Source of the DNA: Propionibacteriaceae bacterium UBA6238
GTDB taxonomy: Bacteria > Actinomycetota > Actinomycetes > Propionibacteriales > Propionibacteriaceae
Direction: 5' to 3'
Length of the DNA: 47,458 nt
NCBI GenBank assembly: GCA_002441465.1
Contig: DJWE01000089.1
Location: 1-47,458 of the forward strand
Part shown: one piece after another, positions 1 through 7,407 of the stretch
Position numbering within the stretch: position 1 is the stretch's first letter
How the letters are laid out: every line of letters begins with the position of its first letter
Notes under the pieces: generated by a model
What the model was told of the DNA's origin: nothing
The model's database searches: none
The model's input: the letters and a program-made list of their open reading frames with translations, nothing else
Made by a program: the position numbers and the translations under genes

Positions 1-85
1 GGACACACGTCGCCGACCCGTCACTGGCCCCCACTGACCTGCACAAACGCGCACCGGATCGAGCACCGCTCTCGAACCGCGCAAC

Positions 86-118
86 GAGCGCAAGGAGCGC
101 AAGGAGCGCAAGGAGCGC
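86..118 (+). repeat. 9-bp tandem repeat, about 3.7 copies
   Basis: The unit GAGCGCAAG is repeated three times exactly and followed by a partial copy ending in GAGCGC. Because the unit is a multiple of three, any frame through it stays open. It is too short and lacks the spacers needed for a CRISPR array. It lies in an otherwise unassigned stretch and may be a slippage product. Confidence 0.8.
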
Positions 119-214
119 GACTCGCGCAAGACCACGGCCACCGACAAGCCTGTGACCTGCGAGAACACGGGCACGAGAGGCCCCGAGTCTCCTCGATACC
201 CGCTTGAGGAGAGC

Positions 215-315
215 GACGCAGAACACGGGACAGGCCGCGCTCCTGCGGCGATGCTCGCCGTCGGTGCCGTGGAGGCAAGAGCTACGGGGACTGCACCGAC
301 CTGGCACTGACCTGG
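215..315 (-). repeat. Dispersed repeat, copy A
   Basis: This segment matches 16664-16755 over nearly its whole length. Both share GACGCAGAACACGGG, then CCTGCGGC, ATGCTCGCCGTC and GTGCCGTGG, and both end in CTGGCACTGACCTGG; the middle is indel-rich. The other copy abuts the start of a GNAT gene on the minus strand. Here no GNAT-like sequence follows beyond position 215, so the similarity stops at a defined edge. I do not recognise the element. Confidence 0.7.
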
Positions 316-544
316 CCGGCTCATCACGTGTCGCCGATCAGGACAGCGGCACGGCGGCGCTGGTGGGCCCCGGTCCAGTGCATCGGTGGACCCGCCACGT
401 CATCTCGATCCCCGCGCCACGCAGATCCGCTGAACGGAGCGGTGAGGCGGGGACGATCAGGTCACGGCTCGGTTCCTCGTCTCGGTCACGTGCAGCCGCT
501 GCCGGGGCATGGCGCCTGCTGCGGAAAGGGCTCCGGGCGGACGA

Positions 545-589
545 CGCCTGTGGGGCGGACCCGGGTGTCCCGAGTCCGCCCCACAGGCG
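545..589 (-). terminator. Strong hairpin after dhaK
   Basis: The arms CGCCTGTGGGGCGGAC (545-560) and GTCCGCCCCACAGGCG (574-589) are perfect 16-bp inverted repeats around a 13-base loop. The hairpin lies 44 bases past the dhaK stop, where a terminator of the minus-strand operon is expected. There is no T-tract, as is common in high-GC actinobacteria. It would work in either orientation. Confidence 0.75.
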
Positions 590-633
590 GTGCAGACAGC
601 CGGCGCACGCCGACAGCGTGCCGCCGGGGCGGG

Positions 634-1629
634 TCAGAACACCCGGTAGGCGATCTCGGCAGGTGCGTCGAGCAGTGCGTCGATCTCGTCGTCGAGCTTG
701 ACGAGCGTCAGCGAGGCGCCGGCCATCTCGAGCGAGGTGCAGTACTCACCGACGTAGCTCCGTGTCACGGTGATGCCCTGAGCGGCGAGCTTCTCGTGCG
801 CGATCCCGTACAGCAGGTACAGCTCGCTGATCGGTGTCCCACCCAGCCCGTTGATCATCAGCGCCACTCTGTCACCGGACGAGTAGGGGAGGTCGCCGAC
901 GACGGCCCCGAGAAGCTCGTCGACGATCTCGTCCGCGGACACGAGCTTCGCCCGGCGGCGACCCGGCTCGCCGTGGATCCCGACGCCGATCTCGATCTCG
1001 TCGGCCCCGAGGTCGAACAGCGGTGCACCCTTCGCGGGCGGGGTGCAGGCCGTCAGGGCGATCCCCATGGTCCGGGTGACCGAGTTGACCTTCTCGCCGA
1101 TGCGCACGACCTCGTCCAGGTCCGCGCCGGCCTCGGACGCCGCACCGACGGCCTTCATGACGAAGAAGTTGCCGGCGACGCCGCGGCGCCCGACCGTGTA
1201 GGTGGAGTCCTGGACGGCGACGTCGTCGTTGATGAACAGTGTGCGGACCGTGATGCCGTCGGCCTCGCTCATCTCCTGAGCCATCTCGAAGGCCATCTTG
1301 TCCCCGGTGTAGTTGTTCACCAGGAGCAGCACACCCTTGTCGGAGGCGAGCAGCTTGACCGTCTCGTAGACGTAGTCCATCGGTGGGGCCGCGAAGACGT
1401 CTCCCGGGCAGGCTCCGTCGAGCATGCCCTTCCCCACCGTCATGACGTGCGCGGGCTCGTGGCCCGAGCCGGAGCCCTGGATGATCGAGACCTTGTCGTG
1501 CCGAGGCGCGTCGGACCGCATGATCAGGTTGTATGCGGGCACGTAGCGGAGGGTGTCCGGGTTGGCGAGGGCGATGCCCTGGAGCATCTGCGGGACGAAC
1601 TGCTTGGGGTCGTTCATGAACTTCTTCAC
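634..1629 (-). CDS. dhaK: Dihydroxyacetone kinase, DhaK-type subunit
   Basis: This is the substrate-binding subunit of a two-part dihydroxyacetone-type kinase; with DhaL it would phosphorylate dihydroxyacetone or a related ketose in the cytoplasm. The protein is about 331 aa, the usual family length. A GSGSGHEPAH motif lies near residues 53-62, and GVGIHGEPG near residue 219 carries the His that forms the hemiaminal bond to substrate in characterised DhaK proteins. The start is the GTG at 1629, which has GGAGG five bases upstream and gives the typical KKFMNDP beginning; an upstream GTG at 1641 lacks an SD. It is the last gene of a minus-strand run after dhaL, with a 130-base gap. DhaKL-type kinases also act on erythrulose, so the substrate is open. 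Confidence 0.92.
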   Translation of the reverse strand: MKKFMNDPKQFVPQMLQGIALANPDTLRYVPAYNLIMRSDAPRHDKVSIIQGSGSGHEPAHVMTVGKGMLDGACPGDVFAAPPMDYVYETVKLLASDKGVLLLVNNYTGDKMAFEMAQEMSEADGITVRTLFINDDVAVQDSTYTVGRRGVAGNFFVMKAVGAASEAGADLDEVVRIGEKVNSVTRTMGIALTACTPPAKGAPLFDLGADEIEIGVGIHGEPGRRRAKLVSADEIVDELLGAVVGDLPYSSGDRVALMINGLGGTPISELYLLYGIAHEKLAAQGITVTRSYVGEYCTSLEMAGASLTLVKLDDEIDALLDAPAEIAYRVF

Positions 1630-1759
1630 TGCTGCCTCCACGTCATTGTGAGATGGGTTGTGACGGTGTGCTCGGCCGGGGTCCGGGCACCGTCTCGGCG
1701 CCTTGCCCGGGTCCTGCTGTCGGTGCGGTCCTGGTGTTCGTGCCGGGCAGTCGTCCGGC

Positions 1760-2410
1760 TCAGGTGGAGGTCGCGGCGCGTCGGCGCCACTGCTCGGCGA
1801 TCTGCTCGACGATCACGGCAACGGCGATCGCACCGGCATCGGGAGAGCCGATGCTTCGCTCCCCCGTGTAGCTCGCGCGTCCGCGCCGCGCCTGGAGGAC
1901 GCTCGTTGCCTCGGCGGACGTGCGCGCAGTCGTCGCGGCCGCGTCCAGCACGACCTGGGCGTCGGCGCCCTGCGCCACGTGCGTGGCAATCGTGTCCCGC
2001 ATCGGGACGACAGCGTCCAGGAGCGTCTTCTCGCCGACGTCGGCCCCGCCGCGCGCCTTGACGCCCTCGATCGCCGCGGTGAGCATGTCGACGATCACGG
2101 CTCCGTCGAGCGTCTCGCTCTTCTTCGCCACCGCGCCGGCCCTCAGGAACGCCGTTCCCCAGATGGGTCCGGACGTCCCGCCGATCCGGCCGGTGATGAT
2201 CATCGCGATCTTCTGCAGGAAGGTGCCCGTGTCGGTGCGGTCCAGGGTGTCCCAGTCCGCCAGGACGATCTCGAAGCCCCGCGCGAGGGAGTATCCGAAG
2301 TCACCGTCTCCGACGACGGAGTCGAGGTCCCCGAAGTACTTCTCGTTGTCGACGGCGGTCTGAGCGATCACGCGGACCACGAACTCGACGTCAGCTTGCT
2401 CCACGGCCAT
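1760..2410 (-). CDS. dhaL: Dihydroxyacetone kinase, DhaL-type subunit
   Basis: This is the nucleotide-binding subunit that transfers phosphate to the ketone held on DhaK. The protein is about 216 aa, as usual. Near residues 31-40 it has LDSVVGDGDFGYSL, the Mg/ADP-binding loop. The family form is GDGDHG; here the His is Phe and the following Met is Leu, while all the metal-binding Asp residues remain. The GGTSG motif near residue 80 and the C-terminal GSPDAGA motif are present. ATG at 2410 is preferred because AAGGAG lies eight bases upstream; the GTG at 2419 is too close to that SD. No DhaM (PTS phosphoryl donor) gene is near, so ATP is the likelier donor (inference). Confidence 0.9.
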   Translation of the reverse strand: MAVEQADVEFVVRVIAQTAVDNEKYFGDLDSVVGDGDFGYSLARGFEIVLADWDTLDRTDTGTFLQKIAMIITGRIGGTSGPIWGTAFLRAGAVAKKSETLDGAVIVDMLTAAIEGVKARGGADVGEKTLLDAVVPMRDTIATHVAQGADAQVVLDAAATTARTSAEATSVLQARRGRASYTGERSIGSPDAGAIAVAVIVEQIAEQWRRRAATST

Positions 2411-2415
2411 GTGGG

Positions 2416-3198
2416 TCACTCCTTCGAGGGGCGGATGAGGCGGGACAGGTCGGCGAGGGTGACCTCGTCGCCCGGGTGGAGGTGGTGCGGGTCGTCGATG
2501 ACCCGGGCCGGGTTGTCGGCTGCGTCGCCGAGGCAGGTCAGGACGAGGTCGGCACCGGTGAAATCCTCGTCGACGGTGTAGGCGCTGACCGTCACGACGG
2601 TCGTGAGTCCGGCAGCGCGCGCGGCCCGCAGGCCGTTCGCGCTGTCCTCGACGACGATGACGTCGGCGGGGTCGACGTCGAGGTGTTCCAGCGCGAGGAG
2701 GTAGATGTCGGGCGCCGGCTTCTTGCGCGGCACCACATCCCCGGCGAACACCGCGAACTCGCGGGCACGCTCAGGTCCCACCGCGTGCTCGAGCACCGCG
2801 CGGACGGAGACCTCCGCCGAGGTGGAGGCGACCGCGAGGCGCCATCCCGCCGCCGCGGCCTCGTCGACGATCCGTGCGATTCCCGGGCGCCCCGGCATGG
2901 CGCCGGAGGTCACGAGGTCGACGTACGCGGCGGTCTTGCGGCGGTGCCAGTCGGCGATCATCGCCTTCTGCTCGACCGGGTCGGTGGGGAGCCCGGCTCG
3001 GGCGATGAGCTCGGGGGTCAGCAGGCTCGCCATCCGCTCCTTGCCGCCCCCGATCTTGACGAGCTCCGCGTAGTCGTCTTCGCTCCAGCGGACAGGGAGA
3101 CCCACCTGCTCGAAGGTCTGGTTGAAGGCGGGAAGGTGGCCGAAGCGCTCGGTGTCGGCGAGCACCCCGTCGCAGTCGAAGATCAGCGCGGGGCTCAC
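2416..3198 (-). CDS. HAD-family sugar phosphatase (CbbY/Gph-like)
   Basis: This is a haloacid dehalogenase-superfamily hydrolase expected to remove or move phosphate on a small sugar phosphate. Motif I, FDCDGVLADTE, has nucleophile Asp8 and acid/base Asp10; motif II is ASTS near residue 125; the Lys region is VPRKKPAPD near 155; motif IV is VVEDSANG. An alpha-helical cap follows motif I, as in beta-phosphoglucomutase-like phosphatases. It is about 260 aa, normal length. The start is the GTG at 3198, which overlaps the aldolase stop as GTGA, so the two are translationally coupled. The open frame continues further upstream, but that part is a shadow of the aldolase. The exact substrate cannot be read from sequence. 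Confidence 0.85.
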   Translation of the reverse strand: MSPALIFDCDGVLADTERFGHLPAFNQTFEQVGLPVRWSEDDYAELVKIGGGKERMASLLTPELIARAGLPTDPVEQKAMIADWHRRKTAAYVDLVTSGAMPGRPGIARIVDEAAAAGWRLAVASTSAEVSVRAVLEHAVGPERAREFAVFAGDVVPRKKPAPDIYLLALEHLDVDPADVIVVEDSANGLRAARAAGLTTVVTVSAYTVDEDFTGADLVLTCLGDAADNPARVIDDPHHLHPGDEVTLADLSRLIRPSKE

Positions 3199-4070
3199 CG
3201 GGCTGCCGCCGCGCCGTCGGCGTGACCGACCGACCCGAACATCCGGAGGTGGTCGGCAACGACACCCTGGACGGCCGTGCCGATGTCGGCGAACATCGAT
3301 GGCGGGTTCCATCGACCCGACGCCTCTGCCTTCTGGAGGTGGTCCCGGGCGGCATGCATGTAGGCAAGCTTGAGCGCGGTCGAGATGTTGATCTTCGAGA
3401 CTCCTGCATCGATGAAGCTGCGGAAGTCGGCCTCCCCGAGACCGGTCCCTCCGTGGAGCACGATCGGCCTGTCGGTGAGGCGCGCGAGGTCCCGCACCCG
3501 GTCCGGCAGCAGCACCGGGGCGCGCGTGTACTCACCGTGCGCCGTCCCGAGCTGGGGGGCCAGGAGATCGGCCCCGGTCCGCTCGGCCACCTCGGCGAGC
3601 ATCTCGACCGTGTAGGAGTGCAGGGCCACGTCCGAGCCGACGCCGTCCTCCACGCCGATGATGTTCTCGATCTCCGACTCGACGTCCACGCCGGCGCCGT
3701 GGGCGAGCTGGACGACCTCGGCGGTCTCCGCCTCGGCCTGGGCGAGGTCACGGTCGGAGGCATCGAAGAGCACGGAGGACCACCCGGCCGCCACCACGTC
3801 GGCGATCACCTGCCGGTCGGGGCAGTGGTCGAGGTGCAGGGCGACCGGTACCGGGGCCACGTCGGCCGAGGCCCGGAAGATCGACGTCATGAGGGAGACA
3901 CCCACCGATCGGACCGTCTTGACCGAGACCTGCACGATCACCGGCGAGGACAGCTCGGTCGCCGCCGCGACCACGGCTCGCAGGCTCAAGTCGTCCAGCA
4001 CGTTGACCGCGGCGACCGCATACCCGTTGTCCCTCGCGTGGCGGGCGAGCTGCAGGGTGGACGTCATCAT
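3195..4070 (-). CDS. Class II ketose-phosphate aldolase (Fba/GatY/KbaY type)
   Basis: This zinc-dependent aldolase cleaves a ketose (bis)phosphate to DHAP and an aldehyde. The protein is about 291 aa. HLDH near residues 79-82 and HSYT near 150 lie in the metal/active-site region, GTAHGEY near 174-180 carries a zinc His, and LHGGTGL near 204-210 is the DHAP phosphate/zinc loop. The run of residues fits fructose-bisphosphate, tagatose-bisphosphate and ketohexose-1-phosphate aldolases alike. Its context (HAD phosphatase, DhaKL) argues against a housekeeping fba role. The start ATG at 4070 has GAGGA upstream. It heads the coupled set aldolase-HAD-dhaL-dhaK. Confidence 0.87.
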   Translation of the reverse strand: MMTSTLQLARHARDNGYAVAAVNVLDDLSLRAVVAAATELSSPVIVQVSVKTVRSVGVSLMTSIFRASADVAPVPVALHLDHCPDRQVIADVVAAGWSSVLFDASDRDLAQAEAETAEVVQLAHGAGVDVESEIENIIGVEDGVGSDVALHSYTVEMLAEVAERTGADLLAPQLGTAHGEYTRAPVLLPDRVRDLARLTDRPIVLHGGTGLGEADFRSFIDAGVSKINISTALKLAYMHAARDHLQKAEASGRWNPPSMFADIGTAVQGVVADHLRMFGSVGHADGAAAAR

Positions 4071-4119
4071 CGGAGTTCCTCTTCATCGACGGAACGGGCA
4101 CCGCGGTCCACGCTCACGT

Positions 4120-4144
4120 GGTGGCTATACCGCTCTATACAGGT
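4120..4144. promoter_or_regulatory. Possible operator with CTATAC repeats upstream of the aldolase
   Basis: Two CTATAC direct repeats ten bases apart lie in the AT-richest part of the 261-base gap between the orphan gene and the aldolase. The second one reads CTATACAGGT. The divergent region next to the GntR gene carries CTATACAAGT at about 8836-8845, which differs by one base. Such TATAC-centred sites fit HutC-type GntR operators in general. That both belong to one regulon is an inference. Confidence 0.4.
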
Positions 4145-4331
4145 CCTCGGGCAGCGTACGCCCGGCCCGACGCGAAGTCCACACCCGCAGGTCGCCACCC
4201 TCGTCGCCGACCAGGCATCGTCGTCTCGGGCACCACGTGCGGGCAGGGGCAGCAGACGCCGACGGTGCTCGGGCGAGACGTCCACGAGTGCACGGGGTGT
4301 TGCGGGACGACCGTGTGCGCAGGCCCAGAGG

Positions 4332-4679
4332 TCAGGCACGTGGCGTCGCCTGCCAGGCGGTCTCGAGCGCCCACGGCGTGGCCCGGAGGCCGGATCCGAG
4401 GGCCGGGGTGACGATCTCACCGAGCGCCTCTGCGGCAAGCTCACTGAACCGGAGAGTCGCGGCGCGAGACGCCGCAGCCCCGTCGGTACGAATCGCCGCC
4501 GGTTCTCCGTCGAGCCCGACCCAGAGACGAACCGCGCCGATCGGGTTGCCCTGCGGGATCGGGACCCAGGCAGATCTGCCCGATCGCGTGAGCGAGTTGA
4601 CGATGTTGGCGAAGTCGGCGAGCTGGTCCTGTCGAACGGCGATGACGAGTCCGGCGTAGTGGATGACCGCACACTGCAT
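4332..4679 (-). CDS. Hypothetical 115-aa protein
   Basis: I do not recognise this protein. It reads like genuine coding sequence: GC-rich third positions at the start, an N-terminal segment VIHYAGLVIAVRQDQLADFANIV that looks like a strand-helix unit, then alternating short hydrophobic strands. It has no signal peptide or membrane segment. It follows the GlcG-like gene by 55 bases on the same strand and precedes the aldolase by 261 bases, so it may be co-transcribed with GlcG. No clear SD is seen. A small cytoplasmic accessory or enzyme subunit is possible, but no function is assigned. Confidence 0.55.
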   Translation of the reverse strand: MQCAVIHYAGLVIAVRQDQLADFANIVNSLTRSGRSAWVPIPQGNPIGAVRLWVGLDGEPAAIRTDGAAASRAATLRFSELAAEALGEIVTPALGSGLRATPWALETAWQATPRA

Positions 4680-4734
4680 ACGAACCCTTCCGTGGTCGAT
4701 GTCGGGTCTCCGGCCGGACGGCGCCGTTGCCCTG

Positions 4735-5154
4735 CTACATGGCCGCGGCGCCGGCCTCGGCGACCGTCTGGTCCTGCTCGATCGTGCCGGTGGAGACGCC
4801 GATCGCGCCGACGATGTGCCCGTCGCGGACCAGCGGGATTCCGCCCGGGAACACCACGATCCGACCGCCGTGGGCGTCGTTGAGGCCGTAGAGGTCGGCG
4901 TCGTGGCGGGTGATGTCGGTCAGGTCCTTGGTCTGGCACTGGAAGGCGATCGACGTGTACGCCTTGTTGATCGAGATGTGGATGCTGCCGATGTTGGCGG
5001 TGTCCATGCGCACGTGGGCCTTGAGGTTGCCGCCGGCGTCGACGACGGCGATGTCCTGCGGTTGACCGATCTCCACGGCGCGCGCCATCGCGGCGTCGAT
5101 GACTCGCCTGGCGTCCTGCAGCGTCAGACTGTCCGTGATCTTCTCTGCGGCCAT
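4735..5154 (-). CDS. GlcG/HbpS-family protein (DUF336)
   Basis: This is a 139-aa protein of the GlcG/HbpS family, typical length. It shows the family pattern: an N-terminal helix with LTLQDARRVIDAAMARA, then IAVVDAGGNLKAHVRMD, NKAYTSIAF, and a C-terminal GGIPLVRDGHIVGAIGVSTGT. Family members are found next to oxidative carbon-use genes (glycolate, diols), and HbpS binds haem; the catalytic role is not established. No signal peptide is present, so it is cytoplasmic. GAGGAG lies six bases before the ATG. It is the first gene of the minus-strand set that leads through the orphan ORF to the aldolase and DhaKL genes. Confidence 0.85.
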   Translation of the reverse strand: MAAEKITDSLTLQDARRVIDAAMARAVEIGQPQDIAVVDAGGNLKAHVRMDTANIGSIHISINKAYTSIAFQCQTKDLTDITRHDADLYGLNDAHGGRIVVFPGGIPLVRDGHIVGAIGVSTGTIEQDQTVAEAGAAAM

Positions 5155-5355
5155 GGTCTGCTCCTCGGTGCTGGTGGTGTGCTGGGTGCCGAAGGGATGT
5201 CCCCCGAGCCGAGGCCGCGCGTCCCGTCAGGCTCCATCGCCCTCTGGCGGACTCGCGTGCTCTGTGCGGGTGTTTCTTGGACGCTAGGCGACCGGGCGGC
5301 GTCGGACCATGGGGAATTCCCCGCAGGTGCGATACGGGTAGGGGCCGGGGTGAGG

Positions 5356-7176
5356 TCAGGCGCGACGGGCGATGAGCTCGGTGCGGCTGTGCACGTGCGC
5401 CTTGCGCAGGACGGCGCTGACGTGCTTCTCCACCGTCTTGACCGAGATGCCCAGGCGCGCGGCGATCTGCTTGTCGGCCAGCCCCTGGGCCACCAGGGCG
5501 CGGACCTCGCGTTCTCTGGTCGTCAGGCTCGCGGCCCGGGCCCCTGGGGGCAGGCTCAGCTGCTCGACCAGTCCACCGAAGACCACGATGTCGCCGCGGG
5601 CCGCCGCCAGCACCGCCCGCCCCAACGACGTGGCACCGACGTCACGCGGTACGAGTCCGCTGACTCCCGCTGCGGCCCAGGCTCTCAGGTCCTCCTCGGC
5701 CGTCGGGTCATCGATCACCCCGACCACGGCCACCTCGGGATCCGCGTCTCGCAGGGCGGCGATGAGCTCGCGACCGAGCCCGCCGGGCAGGCGCATGCCG
5801 GCGACGACGACAGCCGGATGCAGCAGCGTCACCGCGTCGACGGCGGCGGGGACATCAGTCACCTCGGCGACCACGTGAACCCCCGGCTCGGTGGCGTCCA
5901 GCAGCCGGACCAGGCCGGCGCGCATCGCCGGCTGGTCGTGCGCGACGATCACCCGGAGCCGGGGGTCGTCGACCAGCTCGCTCGGCCGGACGTCGTAGGG
6001 AACCTCAGCTCTGATCCGGGTGCCCCATCCCCGGGTCGAGTCGATCTGGACACGGCCTCCCAGCTGGGCGGCCCGCGCCACCAAGCCGGCCAGGCCCACC
6101 CTGCCGGAGCTTCGCGCATGATCGGCGGCGATGTCGAAACCGCGCCCGTCGTCCTCGACGATCACCGACACCGAGTCCGGGTCGTACATCAGCCCCACCC
6201 GCACCGAGGTCGCATCGGCGTGCCGGGCCACGTTGGTCAGTGATTCCTGAACGATCCGGACGAGCTGGATGCGGACGTCATGGGCGACCTCGCGTCGATC
6301 GCCGAACACGCGGAGGAGCGTCGCCACCCCCGTGGTCGCACCGATCCACTCGAGCTCCAGCGCGATGGTCTCGTCGAGCGGGCGCGCGTCGAGCCGCGTC
6401 GGTCCGAGCCCGAGTGCGGCCTGGCGGCCTTCATCGAGCGTGGTCTGGACCGCCCGCTGGGCGTTGACCAGCACGGCCGTGACGTCCCCGCCGCGTGCCG
6501 CGACCTGCTGGGCCTCGCGCAGCTCCAGCATGACCGACACCAGGCCGCGCCCGATCGTGTCGTGGATCTGCAGCATCGAGCGCTCCCGCTCTGCCGAGAC
6601 CGCGGCCTGCTCGGCCCGCTCGGCCGCTTCCGCGTGCAGCCGGGAGTTCGCGATCGCGATGGCCGCGTGGGTCGCGAACCGTTCGAGCAGGCGGCCGTCC
6701 GCGGCGTCGAAGCGGGGATGGCTCGTCGAGGCGAAGACGATCACGGCACCGATGAGGTCCGCCCCGAGCCGGATCGGGACCCCGATCACCGCGCCGTGGT
6801 ACCTGCTGTCGGTCGGATCGACGTGGCCACGGTCGACCTCGGAGTACCGCTCGAAGCTCACCGGGCCGCCTCGCCGGGCCACGCAGCCGGTCATCCCTTC
6901 GTCCAGGGAGAAGACCATGCCCGCCTGGCACCCCTGGTCGAGGTCGATCTCCTTGCGGTAGCTGTGTGCCGCCTGGTCGATCAGGCAGATCGAACCGCTC
7001 GAGCAGTCCAGGAGCTCGACGGCGCTGGCCAGGATGCGTTCCAGCAGGGGGCGCAGCCGGAACTCCCCGGCGAGGTCGTTGGCCAACGCCGTGAGGGTGT
7101 CCAGGGTCGCGGGTTCAGTGCGCGCCCGGGCAGCGCCGCGCGGACCTCCGAGCAGTCGAGCCGGCTCACCAGCCAC
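5356..7176 (-). CDS. GAF-NarL-type sensor kinase fused to pseudo-receiver and LuxR HTH
   Basis: The single 606-aa protein holds a GAF domain (about 25-180), a HisKA_3/HATPase kinase core (about 195-395), a receiver domain (about 406-525) and a LuxR-type HTH (about 549-606, TTREREVRALVAQGLADKQIA). The phospho-acceptor His is present in MLQIHDTIGRG (His205), and the ATP lid has DDGRGFD. The receiver looks inactive: the phospho-acceptor Asp is Gly (VVVAGMRLPG), the acidic pair is His-Asp, and the switch Lys is Arg (VPRDV). The GTG at 7176 has GAAGGGGA upstream; the frame is open to a TTG at 7224 without an SD. It lies between the GlcG set and the transaldolase-like gene and may regulate either. 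No partner response regulator is nearby. Confidence 0.85.
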   Translation of the reverse strand: MAGEPARLLGGPRGAARARTEPATLDTLTALANDLAGEFRLRPLLERILASAVELLDCSSGSICLIDQAAHSYRKEIDLDQGCQAGMVFSLDEGMTGCVARRGGPVSFERYSEVDRGHVDPTDSRYHGAVIGVPIRLGADLIGAVIVFASTSHPRFDAADGRLLERFATHAAIAIANSRLHAEAAERAEQAAVSAERERSMLQIHDTIGRGLVSVMLELREAQQVAARGGDVTAVLVNAQRAVQTTLDEGRQAALGLGPTRLDARPLDETIALELEWIGATTGVATLLRVFGDRREVAHDVRIQLVRIVQESLTNVARHADATSVRVGLMYDPDSVSVIVEDDGRGFDIAADHARSSGRVGLAGLVARAAQLGGRVQIDSTRGWGTRIRAEVPYDVRPSELVDDPRLRVIVAHDQPAMRAGLVRLLDATEPGVHVVAEVTDVPAAVDAVTLLHPAVVVAGMRLPGGLGRELIAALRDADPEVAVVGVIDDPTAEEDLRAWAAAGVSGLVPRDVGATSLGRAVLAAARGDIVVFGGLVEQLSLPPGARAASLTTREREVRALVAQGLADKQIAARLGISVKTVEKHVSAVLRKAHVHSRTELIARRA

Positions 7177-7407
7177 GGCCCGTCCCCTTCGTCGAACGTC
7201 GCTGTCGGACGATTGAACCGTCAATGGAACGGGCCGAGTCTAGCGCCGCCGTCCTCGCCCGCACAGGTGCCGAGGCAGGCTGTCTCACGGCGCTCGCCGA
7301 CGGCGATGAGACCGCTCGCCGGATCGATGCCAGGATGGGGCGCCTCATGGGCCGCCTGCCGAGCCGCGACCCGTCGCCAGTCGCCTCCCGGGTCGGCATC
7401 GTCGCGG

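Larger units (their letters stand above)
1..544. other. Non-coding or decayed left edge
   Basis: No convincing gene was found here. Open frames on both strands lack recognisable domains and ribosome binding sites. The stretch holds a short tandem repeat at 86-118 and one copy of a dispersed repeat at 215-315, both listed separately. One plus-strand frame from about 35 to 310 is open through the tandem repeat and reads as charged Glu-Arg-Lys repeats, but it has no start codon with an SD and resembles no family I know. It could be remnant coding sequence. Confidence 0.5.

Noticed and set aside
86..118. Short tandem repeat considered as a CRISPR fragment
   Set aside because: Units are 9 bp with no spacers and no cas genes are nearby.
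328..2061. A 577-codon plus-strand frame over dhaK and dhaL
   Set aside because: It is antisense to well-supported dhaK and dhaL and has no family features.
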